From Henckelia pumila (Eukaryota > Streptophyta > Magnoliopsida > Lamiales > Gesneriaceae): DNA of 64,000 bases. Under the pieces are notes generated by a model. The model was not told the origin of the DNA. It did no database searches and saw nothing but the letters and a program-made list of their open reading frames with translations. The translations under genes and the position numbers were made by a program. The stretch covers positions 84,276,151 to 84,340,150 of the forward strand of contig NC_133120.1 in the NCBI RefSeq assembly GCF_033568475.1, read 5' to 3'. Below are positions 35,700-48,088 of the stretch, piece after piece; position 1 is the first letter of the stretch, and each line of letters opens with the position of its first letter.

Positions 35700-38600
35700 A
35701 AATAAATTTTTGCAGGGAAATAGGAAAGCTGTTCTTCCAAGCATATGGTATCTAGACAGTGGATGTTCTGGACATATGACTGGAAACAAAGAGCTACTCC
35801 AATCCATCAAACCAAAGGAGAAAGGAACTGTCACATTTGGAGACAACAACAAAGGAGTTATCGAAGGAATCGGCTCAATAGGTATATCTGAATCCTGCTT
35901 GATTGATGATGTACTCCTAGTGAAAGGGCTTAAGCATAACTTACTAAGCATAAGTCAATTGTGCGATAGAGGTTATGAAGTCAAGTTCACTCCCCAACAC
36001 TGCACTATATCACTCACGACTGACAAATCCATAAATTTCAAAGGATATAGAATTGAAAATGTATACAAGGTTTCTTTAAACAATTTATCTTTATCAAATA
36101 TTAAAAGCCTTGTATCCTTGAATGTTGATGACAACATTCTTTGGCATAGACGACTAGGTCATGTTGGTCCTAGTACCATAGAAAAACATTTTAAACTTGA
36201 TTTAGTTGTTGGTATGCCAAAACTTAATTTAAAACTAGATTCTGTTTGTGATGCGTGTCAACTTGGCAAACACACAAGGAAATCTTTTAAAAGCAAAAAT
36301 TTTGTATCAACTTCTAAGCCCTTGAACTTCTTCACCTAGATCTATGTGGTCCCTCGAGGAACGCTAGCCTAGGAGGGAAGCTTTATGCATTTGTCATTGT
36401 GGATGATTTCTCACGTTACACGTGGACATTGTTTTTAGCCCACAAAAATGATGTCTTTGATTATTTTAAAACTTTTGTCAAACGAGTTGAGAATGAGAAA
36501 AATCTTTAAATAAAACAGATCCGTAGTGACCACGGAACTGAATTTCAAAATGAGAGTTTTACAATTTTTTGTGAAGAGAAAGACATCGGTCACAATTTTT
36601 CTTGTCCTAGGACTCCTCAACAAAACGGGGTCGTTGAGAGGAAAAATAGGACACTTGTGGAGATTGCGAGGATCATGATATGTGAGCATTCTCTACCAAA
36701 ATATTTTTGGGCTGAAGCAATGAACACTGCTTGTTACATCATTAATCGTGTATCAATAAGGTCAATTTTCAAGAAAACTCCATATGAATTATGGAGAGGG
36801 AGAAAGCCTAACATTTCATACTTTCGAGCTTTCGGTTCCAAATGTTATATTCATAATAACGGTAAGGACAACCTTGGCAAATTTGATGCCAAATCCGACA
36901 AAGGTATTTTTCTCGGATATTCTACCACAAGTAAGGCTTTTCGAGTATTTAATAAACGCACTTTACTTGTTTAAGAATCCATGCATGTTATCTTTGATGA
37001 ATCTATAGTTTCTCGTACTACTAACGATGATGTAGAATTACTCGAAGAAGAGATGACTTCATCAAGTCTAAATGATTTAGATGTTTTTGTTGAGGAAACA
37101 CCACTTCCAAAGGATTGGACGCTTCACAAAGATCATCCTTTAGATCTTATCATTGGTAGTCTTTCGAAGGGAGTAACCACTCGTTCTTCTCTTAATAATA
37201 TTTGCAATCATCTTGCTTTTGTTTCACATGTTGAACCTAAGTGCATTGATAATGCTTTATTAGATGATTCGTGGATTATTGCTATGCAAGATGAATTGAA
37301 TGGGTTTAAACGTAATGATGTTTGGAATCTTGTTCCTAGGCCCTATGATAGATCTATTATTGGAACTAAATGAGTGTTTAGGAATAAACTTGATGAGCAT
37401 GACACTATCACTATAAATAAAGCTAGGCTTGTAGCTAAAGGATATAGTCAAGAAGAAGGCATTGATTATGATGAGACATATGCGCTTGTTGCTAGACTAG
37501 AATCCATTCGCATGCTACTTGCTTTTGCTTGCTCTAGAAATTTTAAGTTATTTCAAATAGATGTTAAGAGTGCTTTCCTGAATGGTGAATTGAAAGAAGA
37601 AGTTTATATTGAACAACCTGTTGGCTTTGTTGATGCTATACTGTCTGATCATGTGTATAGATTAAACAAAGCTTTGTATGGATTGAAACAAGCTCCTAGA
37701 GCTTGGTATGATAAATTGTCTACTTTCTTGCTTTCAAATGGTTTTTAAAGAGGAAAGATCGACATTACTTTATTCACCAAGAATGTCAAAAATGATCTTT
37801 TGATTGTGCAAATTTATGTTGATGATATAATTTTTGGTTCTACTAATGAAACTCTTTGTCAAGAATTCTCTAAGTTGATGCAGGAACACTTCGAGATGAG
37901 TATGATGGGGGACATTAACTATTTCCTCGGATTACAAATCAAACAGTGCAATGATGGGTTCTTTGTGAACCAAAGCAAATACATCAAGGAGATTCTAAAG
38001 AAGTTTGGGATGGAGAACACAAAATCATCATCCACACCGATGACCACAGCAATCAGACTCGACAAGGATGAAAATGGTAAAAGTGTAGATCAATCTTCAT
38101 TTCGTAGTATGATTGGCTCCTTATTATATGCTACTGCTAGTAGACCGGACATTATGTTTAGTGTTTGCTTGTGTGCACGATTTCAATCATGTCGAAATGA
38201 ATCACATTTATTCGCCTTAAAACGCATTTTCAAATATCTTTCAAATACTCCAAATCTCGGCTTGTGGTATTTGAAAAATTCTTTCTTTGATTTAAAAGCT
38301 TACTGTGATGCCGACTTTGGTGGATATAAGGTGGACCGAAAAAGCACTAGTGGACTTGTTTCTTTTTAGGAAACTGTTTAGTTTTTTGGTTTTCAAAGAA
38401 ACAAAATTGTGTTGCGTTGTCAACGACCGAAGCCGAATATATGGCTGTAGGTAGTTGTTGTGCGCAAATTCTTTGGATGAAGCATCAATTGCTTGACTAT
38501 GCTGTATCTTTTTCAAAAATTCATATTTTATGTGACAACACAAGCGCCATATGTCTTACAAAGAATCCGATTCAACATTCGCGCACCAAACATATTGACA

Positions 38601-38755
38601 TTCGTCATCATTTTATTCGTGACCACATCAAACGAAATGAAGTTGAAATTCAATATGTTGACACAACTAATCAAATTGCTGATATTTTTACAAAACCACT
38701 AGATGAAAATACTTTTATTCGTTTGCGTGGTGAACTTGGCATGATTGAGTTGTAA
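35700..38755 (+). mobile_element. pol region of the Copia element
   Basis: In order: protease (WYLDSGCSGHMTG), GAG-pre-integrase zinc region (LWHRRLGHVG, CDACQLGKHT), integrase core (TPQQNGVVERKNR), reverse transcriptase ([20 protein letters not shown] and the catalytic IYVDDIIFG) and RNase H (AYCDADFGG, STTEAEYMAVGSC, HIDIRHHFIRDH). The order integrase-before-RT defines Copia. Broken in several places. Confidence 0.9.
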
Positions 38756-39213
38756 TCTCTTGTAGACATAAGTTTAAATTTAATGTCATATTAAGGGGGA
38801 ACTTAATATTAAATTTGAGCAATTTAATGTTGGATAATACAAATTAATTGTATTTATTCAAATTTATAAAGCTCACAATTTATGTGAAATTTATGTGTTG
38901 CTTTTTTAGAAATCATATTTCAATTCTTTTGTTTTGCATTTACTTTTTCAGTCTTTTTGATTATCACAAAAAGGGGGAGAATTAGTTTGGTTAAATACTT
39001 TAACTAAGGGGGAGAGTTAGTTCGGTTAAATTCATAGAGAATAAAATTGGTTATTTGATAAACAAATTTTTAATTCTCTTCTTAGCTAATTGTTTAATTT
39101 AGGGGGAGTTTTATTTATAAAATTATATTGTGCAAATTTAAATTGTTTATTTAATATTGTACATTTATTTCTCCTATTTAACCAAGTTTTGTGATCATCA
39201 AAAAGAGGGAGAT

Positions 39214-40709
39214 TGTTACGCCTTAAACGCATACAAATTTCGTGATATGAGATTAATGTTTTTAATGCATTAACAAGTCTCATAATATTATGTTTTGATG
39301 ATTACAAAACTCGGTTAAATGTTACTAACTCTTTAAAGTGAGATTTTGCAGATTAGATTTATTGACAAATAAATTTTTGAAAGCTATTTTGAAGCTATAA
39401 ATGTATTTATTAAGTCTCATATTGCTCATATAATGGACACAATGTTATGTGGATGATATGAAACATTGTTATGAGGATATGAAGAAAAGGACAAGAAGAA
39501 GCCAAAGTATGAAGCAGCAACTTCCGAAAATTACTGGGAATTTTATAGGCATTGAAATCCGATCTCCACTGGTCATAATCTAGATGAGGGAGTGTTACAT
39601 ATACTGTCCAAATTTCAGTACAATCCAACGGCTATAATGAGAGATATTATTTTTTCAAATATGCTGCACAGTGCCCACTTCTGCAAGGAATGAAACCATG
39701 AAGATTCGACTTAAGAAAATAACTGGGAATGTTTGATAAATCCAAATAAAATATCCACCAATAAGATTCAATATTAGGATGTTTTAAAGCTTCTGTCCAA
39801 ATTGCAAGTCAATCCAATGGATATATTTGGAGATATGAATATTTCAAATTTGTTGCACAGAACAAGTTTGAAAACATGATGAAGCGAATTACGAAACATA
39901 CTGGGCATGATTTATTCATTCAAATCAAATCTCCACTGTTCAGAATGCAGATCCAGATGTTTTAAAGCTTAAGTCAAAATTTCAGATCAATCCAACGGTT
40001 AGATTGTGAGATATGATTTTTCCACAAAATCCGCTCAGTGCTGGGAAAAAGTAGGCAGCGGCGCCGAACACTTTTTGTCACTCCTTGACTTCTTAACACA
40101 CGCTCCAAGCAATAAAATCAGATTCAAATCTTTGCCAACTATAAATAGAGGTCATCCAAGTTCATTTGGACATATCCCAACTCATCTCTTTTCTCCTTTG
40201 CAAGCAATTTCTCACTATCAAAGTGTTTGTGTGATATATTTGAGAGTGTTTGTAAAAATAGTTTGTGAGTTGGTTGTGCTATTATTGTAAGCACTTGAGT
40301 GTGAAGCCAAGTGTGTTGTGCTATCGTTGTAAGCACTTGAGCGTGAAGCCAAGTGTGTTGTGTTGAGGCTATCCTTGGAGCCCTTAAGGCCAAGTGTTGA
40401 GTTGTATCGGCGCGGTGATCGTGTCAAGTTGTAAGGCTTTCCTTGGAGCCATCAAAGCCAAGTCGTTCGAAGTGTTAGTGGATCCTTGGTTAATCGATCT
40501 TAACCAAGAAGGGGAGACATAGACGATTTATCGTCGAACTTCCATAAACATCTCTTATCCCTTTTACTGCTTTATTTACATTACGCATTTATTTACCGCA
40601 CTTATTATTAATTGCTTTAAATTTTCCGCTTGCGTATTTTCATAATCGCTTTAAATTGCTAAAGTTGCCAATAGAACCTAAATCCCCCCCCCCCCATTAG
40701 GTTCTAACA
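39214..40709 (+). repeat. 3' LTR of the Copia element
   Basis: Same start and end as the 5' LTR, 1496 bp, preceded by the purine-rich tract AAAAGAGGGAGAT (39201-39213). The three-module U3 structure and TATAAATA box are kept. Confidence 0.92.
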
Positions 40710-40785
40710 CACATCCAACGGTCAGGATTTTGATCCGTATAGAATCCATCCAACGGTTGTGGTTTAGATCTCTCCCACGGTTACA
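40710..40785. repeat. Continuation of the 69-bp array after the Copia insertion
   Basis: Begins with the duplicated target CACAT (40710-40714), then CCAACGGTCAGGATTTTGAT, and a new unit from about 40742. It ends at the Harbinger sequence leading to the hAT MITE. Confidence 0.85.
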
Positions 40786-40804
40786 TTTTTCACAATTATT
40801 ATAT

Positions 40805-41478
40805 TAGGGGTGACAAATTTTACATAAATCCCGACCCGTCACGATTCCCGACCCGTTCCCGTCCCGAATTTTTCCCGTCCCGAACTTTTCCCGACCCGAT
40901 CAATTTCGGGATCGGGATAGCTAACTCTTTCCGACGGGATTTCCGACCCGAATATAAAAATAATATTTTTTTAATAATATTTTTTAATTAAAAAAATATT
41001 TTTTTTAAAATTTTATGTTTTAATATTAATGTTTTATAATTATATACCATATAATTTTTTTTATATTTATCTTTTTTAATATTAAAATTGAGTTATAAAT
41101 TTTTATTTTGTTTTTATTATTATTATGAATAATTATATGTTTTTTTTATTAATCAAATAGTTGTTTTAGTTTATTTGTAATGTACTAAAATGTTTTAGTT
41201 TTTTAATAGTTATATATAAAGAAATTTTAATTTATTTGTAATGTATTAAGAAATGGTTAGATTTTTTTCATAATTTTTTTTTAAAAAATATTTACATAGA
41301 ATTTTTTTTTAAAAAAAATATTATTCGGGATTACCTATTCCCGACCCGACGGGATCCCAAACATTCGGGTCCCGAAACTTATCGGGTGCGGGATCGGAAA
41401 AAAAAAATCTCAATTTATATCGGGACAGGAATCGGGTAAGGGGGTTACGGAACGGGTCCCGACCTGATTCCACCCCTA
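40805..41478. mobile_element. hAT-type MITE (674 bp) inside the Harbinger element
   Basis: Ends TAGGGGTGACA and CCACCCCTA form short inverted repeats, and TATTATAT stands on both sides (40797-40804 and 41479-41486), a perfect 8-bp duplication typical of hAT transposases. Each end is rich in CCCGACCCG or its complement CGGGTCGGG-type text; the middle is AT-rich without a gene. Confidence 0.88.
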
Positions 41479-41547
41479 TATTATATAGTGTGATGTAATA
41501 ATCTTATTTTCTCACAAAACTCATTTTACATTCTCATTATCTAGAAA

Positions 41548-42873
41548 ATGAATTCTCAATCCGAATTACAATTATCTTCCACTAGCTCATCTTCGTTGTC
41601 GGGAAAATAAGATGAAACACAGAATGAGTGGTTGAATGTTGTTGAGAGTGTTAAAAATAAAAGAAAAGCAGTCATAGAAGTGATAACTCAAGAGCAAGAG
41701 TTGGTTGTTGCATACGTGATTCAAAATGATGAAGAATCCACACACAGAGGTTCGATTCCAGGTCATGTAGTCATCAATCGTGATCGAGAAGTCGCCGATC
41801 GTAATATATTCAATGATTACTTTGCTGGAATTCAAAGATATAATGAAGCAATGTTTCGAAGACGATTTCGAATGTCTCGAAACTTGTTCATTCGTATCGT
41901 AGATGAGGTAAAAAGTCATGATTCTTATTTCGTTCAACGAGCAGATAGTATGGGGCGGCTTGGTCTATCAACTCTGTAAAAAATAACAGCCGCATTGCGA
42001 ATGCTAGCATATTCTTTATCCACGGATGCTACTGATGAATATATCAAAATTGAAGAATCTACTGCAATTGTGTGTATGCAACGGTTTTGTCGTGCTGTAG
42101 TGGAAGTTTTTGCAGAACGATACTTGAGATCACCTACTTCCGATGATATTGCCAGACTACTCTACATAGGTGAACAACGAGGATTCCCAGGGATGTTGGG
42201 AAGTCTCGACTGTATGCACTGGAAGTGGAAAAATTACCCAACGGCTTGGGCAGACCAATATGCAGGTCGTAGTGGTTCTCCGACAATCATTTTAGAAGCA
42301 GTAGCTGATTATGATCTTTGGATATGACATGCATATTTTGGAATGCCCATAACAAATAATGATATAAATGTTTTGGAGGCGTCTGGTTTATTCTCCAAAC
42401 TTGCACAAGGTATTGCTCCTACTTCTTAATACAAAATTGGAGGAAAAGAATATGATATGGGATATTACTTAGCTGATGGTATTTATCCGAAATGGTCAAC
42501 TATTGTGCAAAGCATTCATGATCCACGCGGACCAAAAAAGAAATATTTCGCAATGAAGCAAGAATCCTGTAGAAAAGACGTTGAGCGTGCATTTGGAGTT
42601 ATTCAATCACGATTTGCTATTGTGGCATCCCCGGAACGTGGTTGGAAGAAATGTCATTTACATGACATAATGTCATCATGTATCATAATGCACAACATGA
42701 TTATCGAAGATGAACGCAACCTCAGTGCACCCATTCAAGATGCGAGAGAAACACCTGCTCCAGAAGTAGAAATGATTGTCGATGAGAATATGAAGTTCCA
42801 AGAATTTCTCAGTCGATATAAAAAAAATAAAAGACAAAGATACTCACTACGCACTGCGAAATGCTTTAATTGA
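41548..42873 (+). pseudogene. Harbinger DDE transposase (ALP1/HARBI1-like), with stop codons
   Basis: One continuous frame of 442 codons from ATG at 41548 to TGA at 42871-42873, interrupted by four in-frame stops (TAA 41608, TAA 41977, TGA 42325, TAA 42427) but without any frameshift. Domain order: N-terminal helical region with FRRRFRMSRNLFIRIVDEV, then the DDE_Tnp_4 nuclease with SLDCMHWKWKNYP (first Asp), YYLADGIYPKW (second Asp) and CRKDVERAFGVIQSRF (Glu). The triad is kept. At 41977 TAA stands where relatives have a Gln, and at 42325 TGA stands for Trp, both simple transitions. It matches plant ALP1-like proteins and the HARBI1 family. Confidence 0.9.
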
Positions 42874-43465
42874 GCATTTGTGGGATGAATATAGTAGTTC
42901 AAATGTTTGACAGTTGTACTCGAACGGTCTAAGCATTTATGTTTGAAATTATATTTGTATTATGCTTATAATTTGTATGTCTTATATTTGATGTTGTATT
43001 CGTTTTGTATTCGTGGTATGTTTGAAGTTGTATCCATTTTGTGGTCGTCTTAGGTTTGAAATCGTACCCATATTTATCAATTTTAATCATTTCATATATT
43101 ATTTGTATTATCTGTAATTAATTTATATAATAATAGTTAAATCATAAAATTAAAATTAATATTTATATTTATTAACAATAAAATAAATTTTAATTAATAA
43201 AAATATTAATTATATAATTTGTAAAAATATTTATTAACGTTAAAATATTTATTTTTTAAAAAATATTAATTATATAATTTGTAAAAATATGTTGAATAAA
43301 ATTAATTAATATAATTGAAATAAAAAGAATATTTCGAGAATATTTTTTTTAGTGTAAGATTTTGTGTAAATGGATTGGAGATGGATATTGTGTTTGGTGC
43401 AGAAATTGCATTATTTTAGTGCAAAACTTGCACCAAAATGGTGCGCAGGGTTGGAGATGGTTTTA

Positions 43466-45477
43466 CATTTTCTATCAAATTTACTTTTCATTACGGATTT
43501 ATGTACACAATGTTCTTCGTCATTTTTTCTGGTGTTTTTCTATCAAGTAAACGTGCTTCTAACCGTGTGTAGTTTGTGTTCGAACTTAAGACACATTATT
43601 TCTGGTTGTCGATTAACATGTGCCTTTTTTTTGCATTATAATTATAATATATTGTTGTTTACACTCAACCAAAATCCTAGCTCCGCCTCTGTTCGTACTC
43701 ACTTATTTTTAGAGGTTACAAACAATACCTAAATTTCATAAGTGTGTAATATGACCTAAATAATTTTCTAACATATTTTAAAATTAATATCATCAATGCG
43801 TGCACGCACACACATGTATATTAATATATACATACACATCGATTACTATACCCCATGGAAATTAATTGTTTCCATTCAGGGTAGATATTAAATCAAAAGT
43901 CTATTGATGAATAAATGGAACGTGGCGTGCTCTCTCTTCTATAGTTCGGGATCTAGATGAAATATTATAGTTATCATATCAGATATCGTTTAGTTTGAGA
44001 TATTGTATAAGTAATATATAGATAAGTAGTATAATGTAATAAAAAAATAAATAAGTAATGATAGTTAAAATTGTATTGAATTTGATTGATAGATTATGAT
44101 TTATTTGATTTGATTGATTAAATTTTATATAAAAATGTTAAATGACTATTTTGTCCTTTTAACAATAAATAAAATAAAAATTATATTATTTATAAGGGGT
44201 AATATAGTAATTTGAATTCAATGATTTGATTGATGTGAGATAAATAATTAATGATTTGATTGATGTAAAATAAATAGTTAATATATAGATAAATAATATG
44301 ATGAGAAGAACGTGAATAGGATGTGATGAGTTATACATATATTAGTAATACGGTGAACAGAACGGTGCCTCAGAGTCCAATATCATTAAAGACGTTGTGT
44401 TATGACTAGGTGTGATAAAAAAAATTATTATAGTTATCATATCAGAGTCCAATATCATTAAAGACGTTGTGTTAAATGTGGGATCCATTTTTTTTAGTGG
44501 ACCTCGCGCGTATTGATAAATGAGGACCCTTAGATCTATCATGAGAGTAATGTCTGTATAGGTAGGTTGAAATGAACCATGACTAGGTGTGATCAAAAAA
44601 TTTTATTAGTTGCTCGGATGTTCTGAATTGAATTGCACTGTATCGTTTTTTTTTTTTTTGTTTTTTTTCTATAAATGAGATTAAAAATAATAATCATAAA
44701 CAACACCGTATAAATGGAGCGGCAATTTTTTTTTGGCAAAAACCGCACCAAACTATCCCGCCTAAACCGTTTGTCATAGTAATTAACCTGTAGTTATTTA
44801 TTTGTAAAATACAATTAACTAAAAAAATCATCATTCGCTCTTAAAAACAATTCTCATATTATTCCTAAACAGTAAATATTATTCAACATATTCTGGTATT
44901 TATTAGAGAATTTTTAAATTTTATTGTGAATATTTTGTTCTATAAAAAAATTACATCATAATGCAAATGTTATTTTTGTTGTAAATGTCTTGTTGTAATC
45001 AATTATTAACTTGATTTTAAATCTTGATTATTGTTTTAGCTAGTTTTAATTTTCTACGATTTGAACTATATTTTATATTTAAAAGAATTTTTTATTGTTT
45101 TCAAATCAATTAATTTAATATTTTTCATTCTATTTTATATTTGAAAAAAAAAATCGCAAACCGACCATCATAGACGCAAAACCGTAATACTAATTTTAAA
45201 TAATGTGAAACCAAGATTTTTTTCTAACGACTAAAAAACCGTCATGAAAATTTGGTTTTAATATTTTTTTTAAAAAAAACCGCAAAATCGCATCGTGGGC
45301 ATCCCTCATCACGAGACTTTAAATCAAATAGGGTGCATGGGTTGAGAGTTGAAATTCACATTCGTGAAATTACGACGATGCTTTAACCCAACAGTTTTTA
45401 GCATGACATGTTGCTATAAGCTTAGAACTTATAAGGTAGAACCATGAGAAACATCGAGCCACCTTAAAGGAAATATT
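43466..45477. other. Gene-free region right of the Harbinger element
   Basis: AT-rich. The first 230 bp end in CAAAATCCTAGCTCCGCCTC (about 43670-43690), which looks like the terminus of an old plant repeat. A mosaic of short direct repeats lies at 43963-44600 (listed separately). No gene is supported. Confidence 0.5.
43963..44600. repeat. Mosaic of interleaved direct repeats
   Basis: TTATAGTTATCATATCAGA occurs at about 43965 and 44428, CAGAGTCCAATATCATTAAA (followed by GACGTTGTGTTA) at 44371 and 44443, and ATGACTAGGTGTGAT at 44402 and 44579. The order of blocks is shuffled rather than a simple tandem array. Confidence 0.75.
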
Positions 45478-46283
45478 GTTAAAATGGTCCTGTAAGTTTG
45501 CTCATTTTGTGTTTTGGTCTTGTAAGTATTTAATTTTGGATTTTGGTCCTATAAGTTAAGTTATAATTGGTTTTTAGTCTTTTTTTTCATAGAATGCTGA
45601 CGTGACATCAGAAAATACTTACGTGACAGCTAAAAATGCTTAAGTGACATTGAAAAATGATGATGTGTCTGTAGTGACATCAAAAATTAAATGTTATGTT
45701 TTCAAAACCGAACTGTAACGACCGGTTCGACCAGGAACCGATCACTGATTTGATCCGATACACTTCCAAAAACCATTTTAATAGTTGAACTGGCAGAATT
45801 GATTAAGAACCGAAAAATTGGTTTTTTGATTTTTTTAAAAAATTATTTTTTTATTTTAAAACCTTAATTTAATATTTTATTATATATACATGATTATTTA
45901 AAAATTTTTTCTTCGTTAAAAATATTATTTATTAATATTAGAGTTTATAATTTTTTTGAATATATTTATATAATTATTTAATTTTCAAACTATGGTAAAT
46001 ATATTTTTTTTCTATTTATAAACATTTTTTAAGTTTTTATAATTTAAAATATATTATTAATTATATTATATTATATAAACGATGTTTCGATCCGACCGTC
46101 CAGTTAAAAAAGTTCAACCAGTTTGATCGTTTTTTTAAGTTAGATCGGTTTGATCATTGGTTCGATTATAAAAACATTGTTTAAATGAAAAAGGACTAAA
46201 AACCAAAATATAACTAAACTTACAGGACCAAAACACAAAATTGAATACTTACAAAACAATCAAATTTACAAGACTATTTTGAC
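45478..46283. mobile_element. Foldback (Mutator-like?) element carrying a nested MITE
   Basis: Left arm GTTAAAATGGTCCTGTAAGT ... TTTTGTGTTTTGGTCTTG, and right arm CAGGACCAAAACACAAAATT ... AGACTATTTTGAC, are inverted copies of roughly 100 bp. The plan resembles the 12731 element. The target duplication is not clear. The middle is filled by the AACCGG-type element at 45694-46182. Confidence 0.65.
45694..46182 (-). mobile_element. AACCGG-rich MITE, copy 1 (minus orientation)
   Basis: Its reverse complement (AATCGAACCAATGATCAAAC ... ATCGTTTATATAATATAATA ... TTACCATAGTTTGAAAATTA) runs parallel with the copy at 48089-48687 over at least 250 bp. It is more AT-shifted at the CCGG positions than copy 2. 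Confidence 0.65.
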
Positions 46284-47781
46284 TATTATCTCCACCTCAA
46301 AAGAGTAAGAGGTTTTGAACTTGAACGCTAACTCGGGCATTTTAGAGCGAAAATCAGATCATATGCAGAACGATGAGCACCTATATAAAACGTAGACAAA
46401 TAATAGAATCATGTATCATTTCATATTATGAGTATAATATGATGGTAGAAAAATATCAGTACGAGTTGTTGAATCATGTTATTATTAACGAATGAAATTT
46501 TTTAAGGAAATAACTTTTTGGTCCGATAATTTGACTGTTTTTTGGTTTTAATCCACTAGTTTTCGATTTTTGGTCTTAGTTTTAACTATAATTGGGTCCA
46601 TTTGCCACTTAAATGTTCAATTTTCGTCAAAAACATCAATTACAAGATTGATAAAATATATTTTAGTGCCACGTACAATCATTGAATAGTTCCATAAAAT
46701 GAATAAAACTTATAAATTTTGTTCGATAGGTCTAATTTTTTTTAAATGCTATCATTTCAATGAATCCATTTAGGATAAATTTGAATAGCTAGAATCTGAT
46801 CAACCAGAAAATTAGTTGGGGGATAATTAATGCTATTTATTTATAGAAAGTGACTAATTTAACCTTAATTATTGAGAGCTTAATCATCTTTCATCAAATG
46901 ACACATGTCATTTTTTTATTATTTATTGTTCTTGTTTTTTTTTCAACTCCTTGGGACTTTAAATTTTTTTCATTTATTTTCTCATCATTTTCGGTTTTTA
47001 AAGAAAAAAATTCTTGTAATACATTTTGTTTTTTTTTTTTTTTAATTTTCTCTTCTTTATTTGGTTTTCTTATCACTTTTTTTATACATACTTATTCTCA
47101 CAAATTATAGAACTAACAAAGATATTATTTATTAATTTATTATAAATAATGAAAACATTAATTATATAGTAAAAAAACATATTTTTTTGGTAACTTACCA
47201 TTATAAATTATATATATTAAAAATTTATAACAAATTTTCAATTTCATATATTAAAAATCATTGTAATATATTAATGACTAAGAAATGTTATGATAAATTA
47301 AAAAATATCAAATTGAATTCATAAGTTAATAAAACTCAAAGTTAAAGCTGATATTTATTCTTAACTATAACATATTTATATTCGGCTATACTTAAAAAGT
47401 CAGATAATATTTTAAGATTAAGACAAATGGATAAGTAATGTTACATGTCCCTTGTCAGAATCCCCTAGCACTCACCGCATGTACTGTTATAAGAAACTAT
47501 AAGTACTGTCACGTGTTATTAGCTGCAACTTTTAGCGCGTTCAAAGACAATTTCTTATTTAATTTTATAATTATGATAAAACGAATAAACTGCATAATGT
47601 ATTTCAATTATGATTTTGTTATTTAATCATATAATAAAATTATTGTGATTAATAATATGTTATTGTAGGAATAATACTATTGTTAACAAATCAATAAATT
47701 CAACTAACAATTTCGTTTTTAACTTTGGTTTCATAATTTAATAGTTTAGAGATCTCAAAAAATAGCAAATATAACAACGAT

Positions 47782-47909
47782 AAAAGTATTATAGCTAGTA
47801 AACTCTGAACAACTTAAATATTTTTTTAATAAAAGTATTATAACTAGTAAACTCTGAACAATTTAAATATTATAGCTAGTAAACTCTGAACAACTTAAAT
47901 ATTTTTTTA
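47782..47909. repeat. Threefold short tandem repeat
   Basis: TAGTAAACTCTGAACAACTT recurs three times with spacings of about 50 and 40 bp, each followed by AAATATT. A local slippage product. Confidence 0.85.
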
Positions 47910-48088
47910 AACATTGTTTACTTGACAATGTTGAGTCATATTGGTTTAGTAATCCAACATTAATCAAATCCAATCAAATATTTACTTACTATTATTTATC
48001 CATAGAATAACTTTATTAAAATAATATAGTTTCTTTATTAATATTTATTAATTATAATTAATAAAAAATTAAAATCGATATTTATAAT

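Larger units (their letters stand above)
32471..40709 (+). mobile_element. Ty1/Copia LTR retrotransposon, full length, decayed
   Basis: Two LTRs (32471-33974 and 39214-40709) enclose gag and pol in Copia order (protease, integrase, RT, RNase H). The flanks CACAT / CACAT are a perfect 5-bp duplication. By hand count the LTRs differ at about 50 of about 1500 positions (roughly 3-4%), which suggests an insertion one to a few million years old at usual plant rates. The coding part looks broken in several places (about half a dozen or more). The lineage is uncertain (Tork- or SIRE-like); the spacer before the 3' LTR carries repeated AAGGGGGAGA-type motifs. Confidence 0.93.
30396..43462 (+). mobile_element. 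PIF/Harbinger transposon, interrupted by Copia and hAT insertions
   Basis: Left end GGTCATTTCCAACCCTACGC and the complement of the right end (AACCATCTCCAACCCTGCGC) are the terminal inverted repeats, and TTA flanks both (30393-30395 and 43463-43465), as expected of this superfamily. Inside are the two genes of a plant Harbinger: a Myb-like/NAM-associated ORF1 protein on the minus strand (left) and a DDE transposase on the plus strand (right). Without the two insertions it is about 4.15 kb. A GC-rich palindrome (GGGGGCGCCAAA...TTTGGCGCCCCC) lies at about 30455-30497. Both genes carry in-frame stops, so the copy is inactive. Confidence 0.9.
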
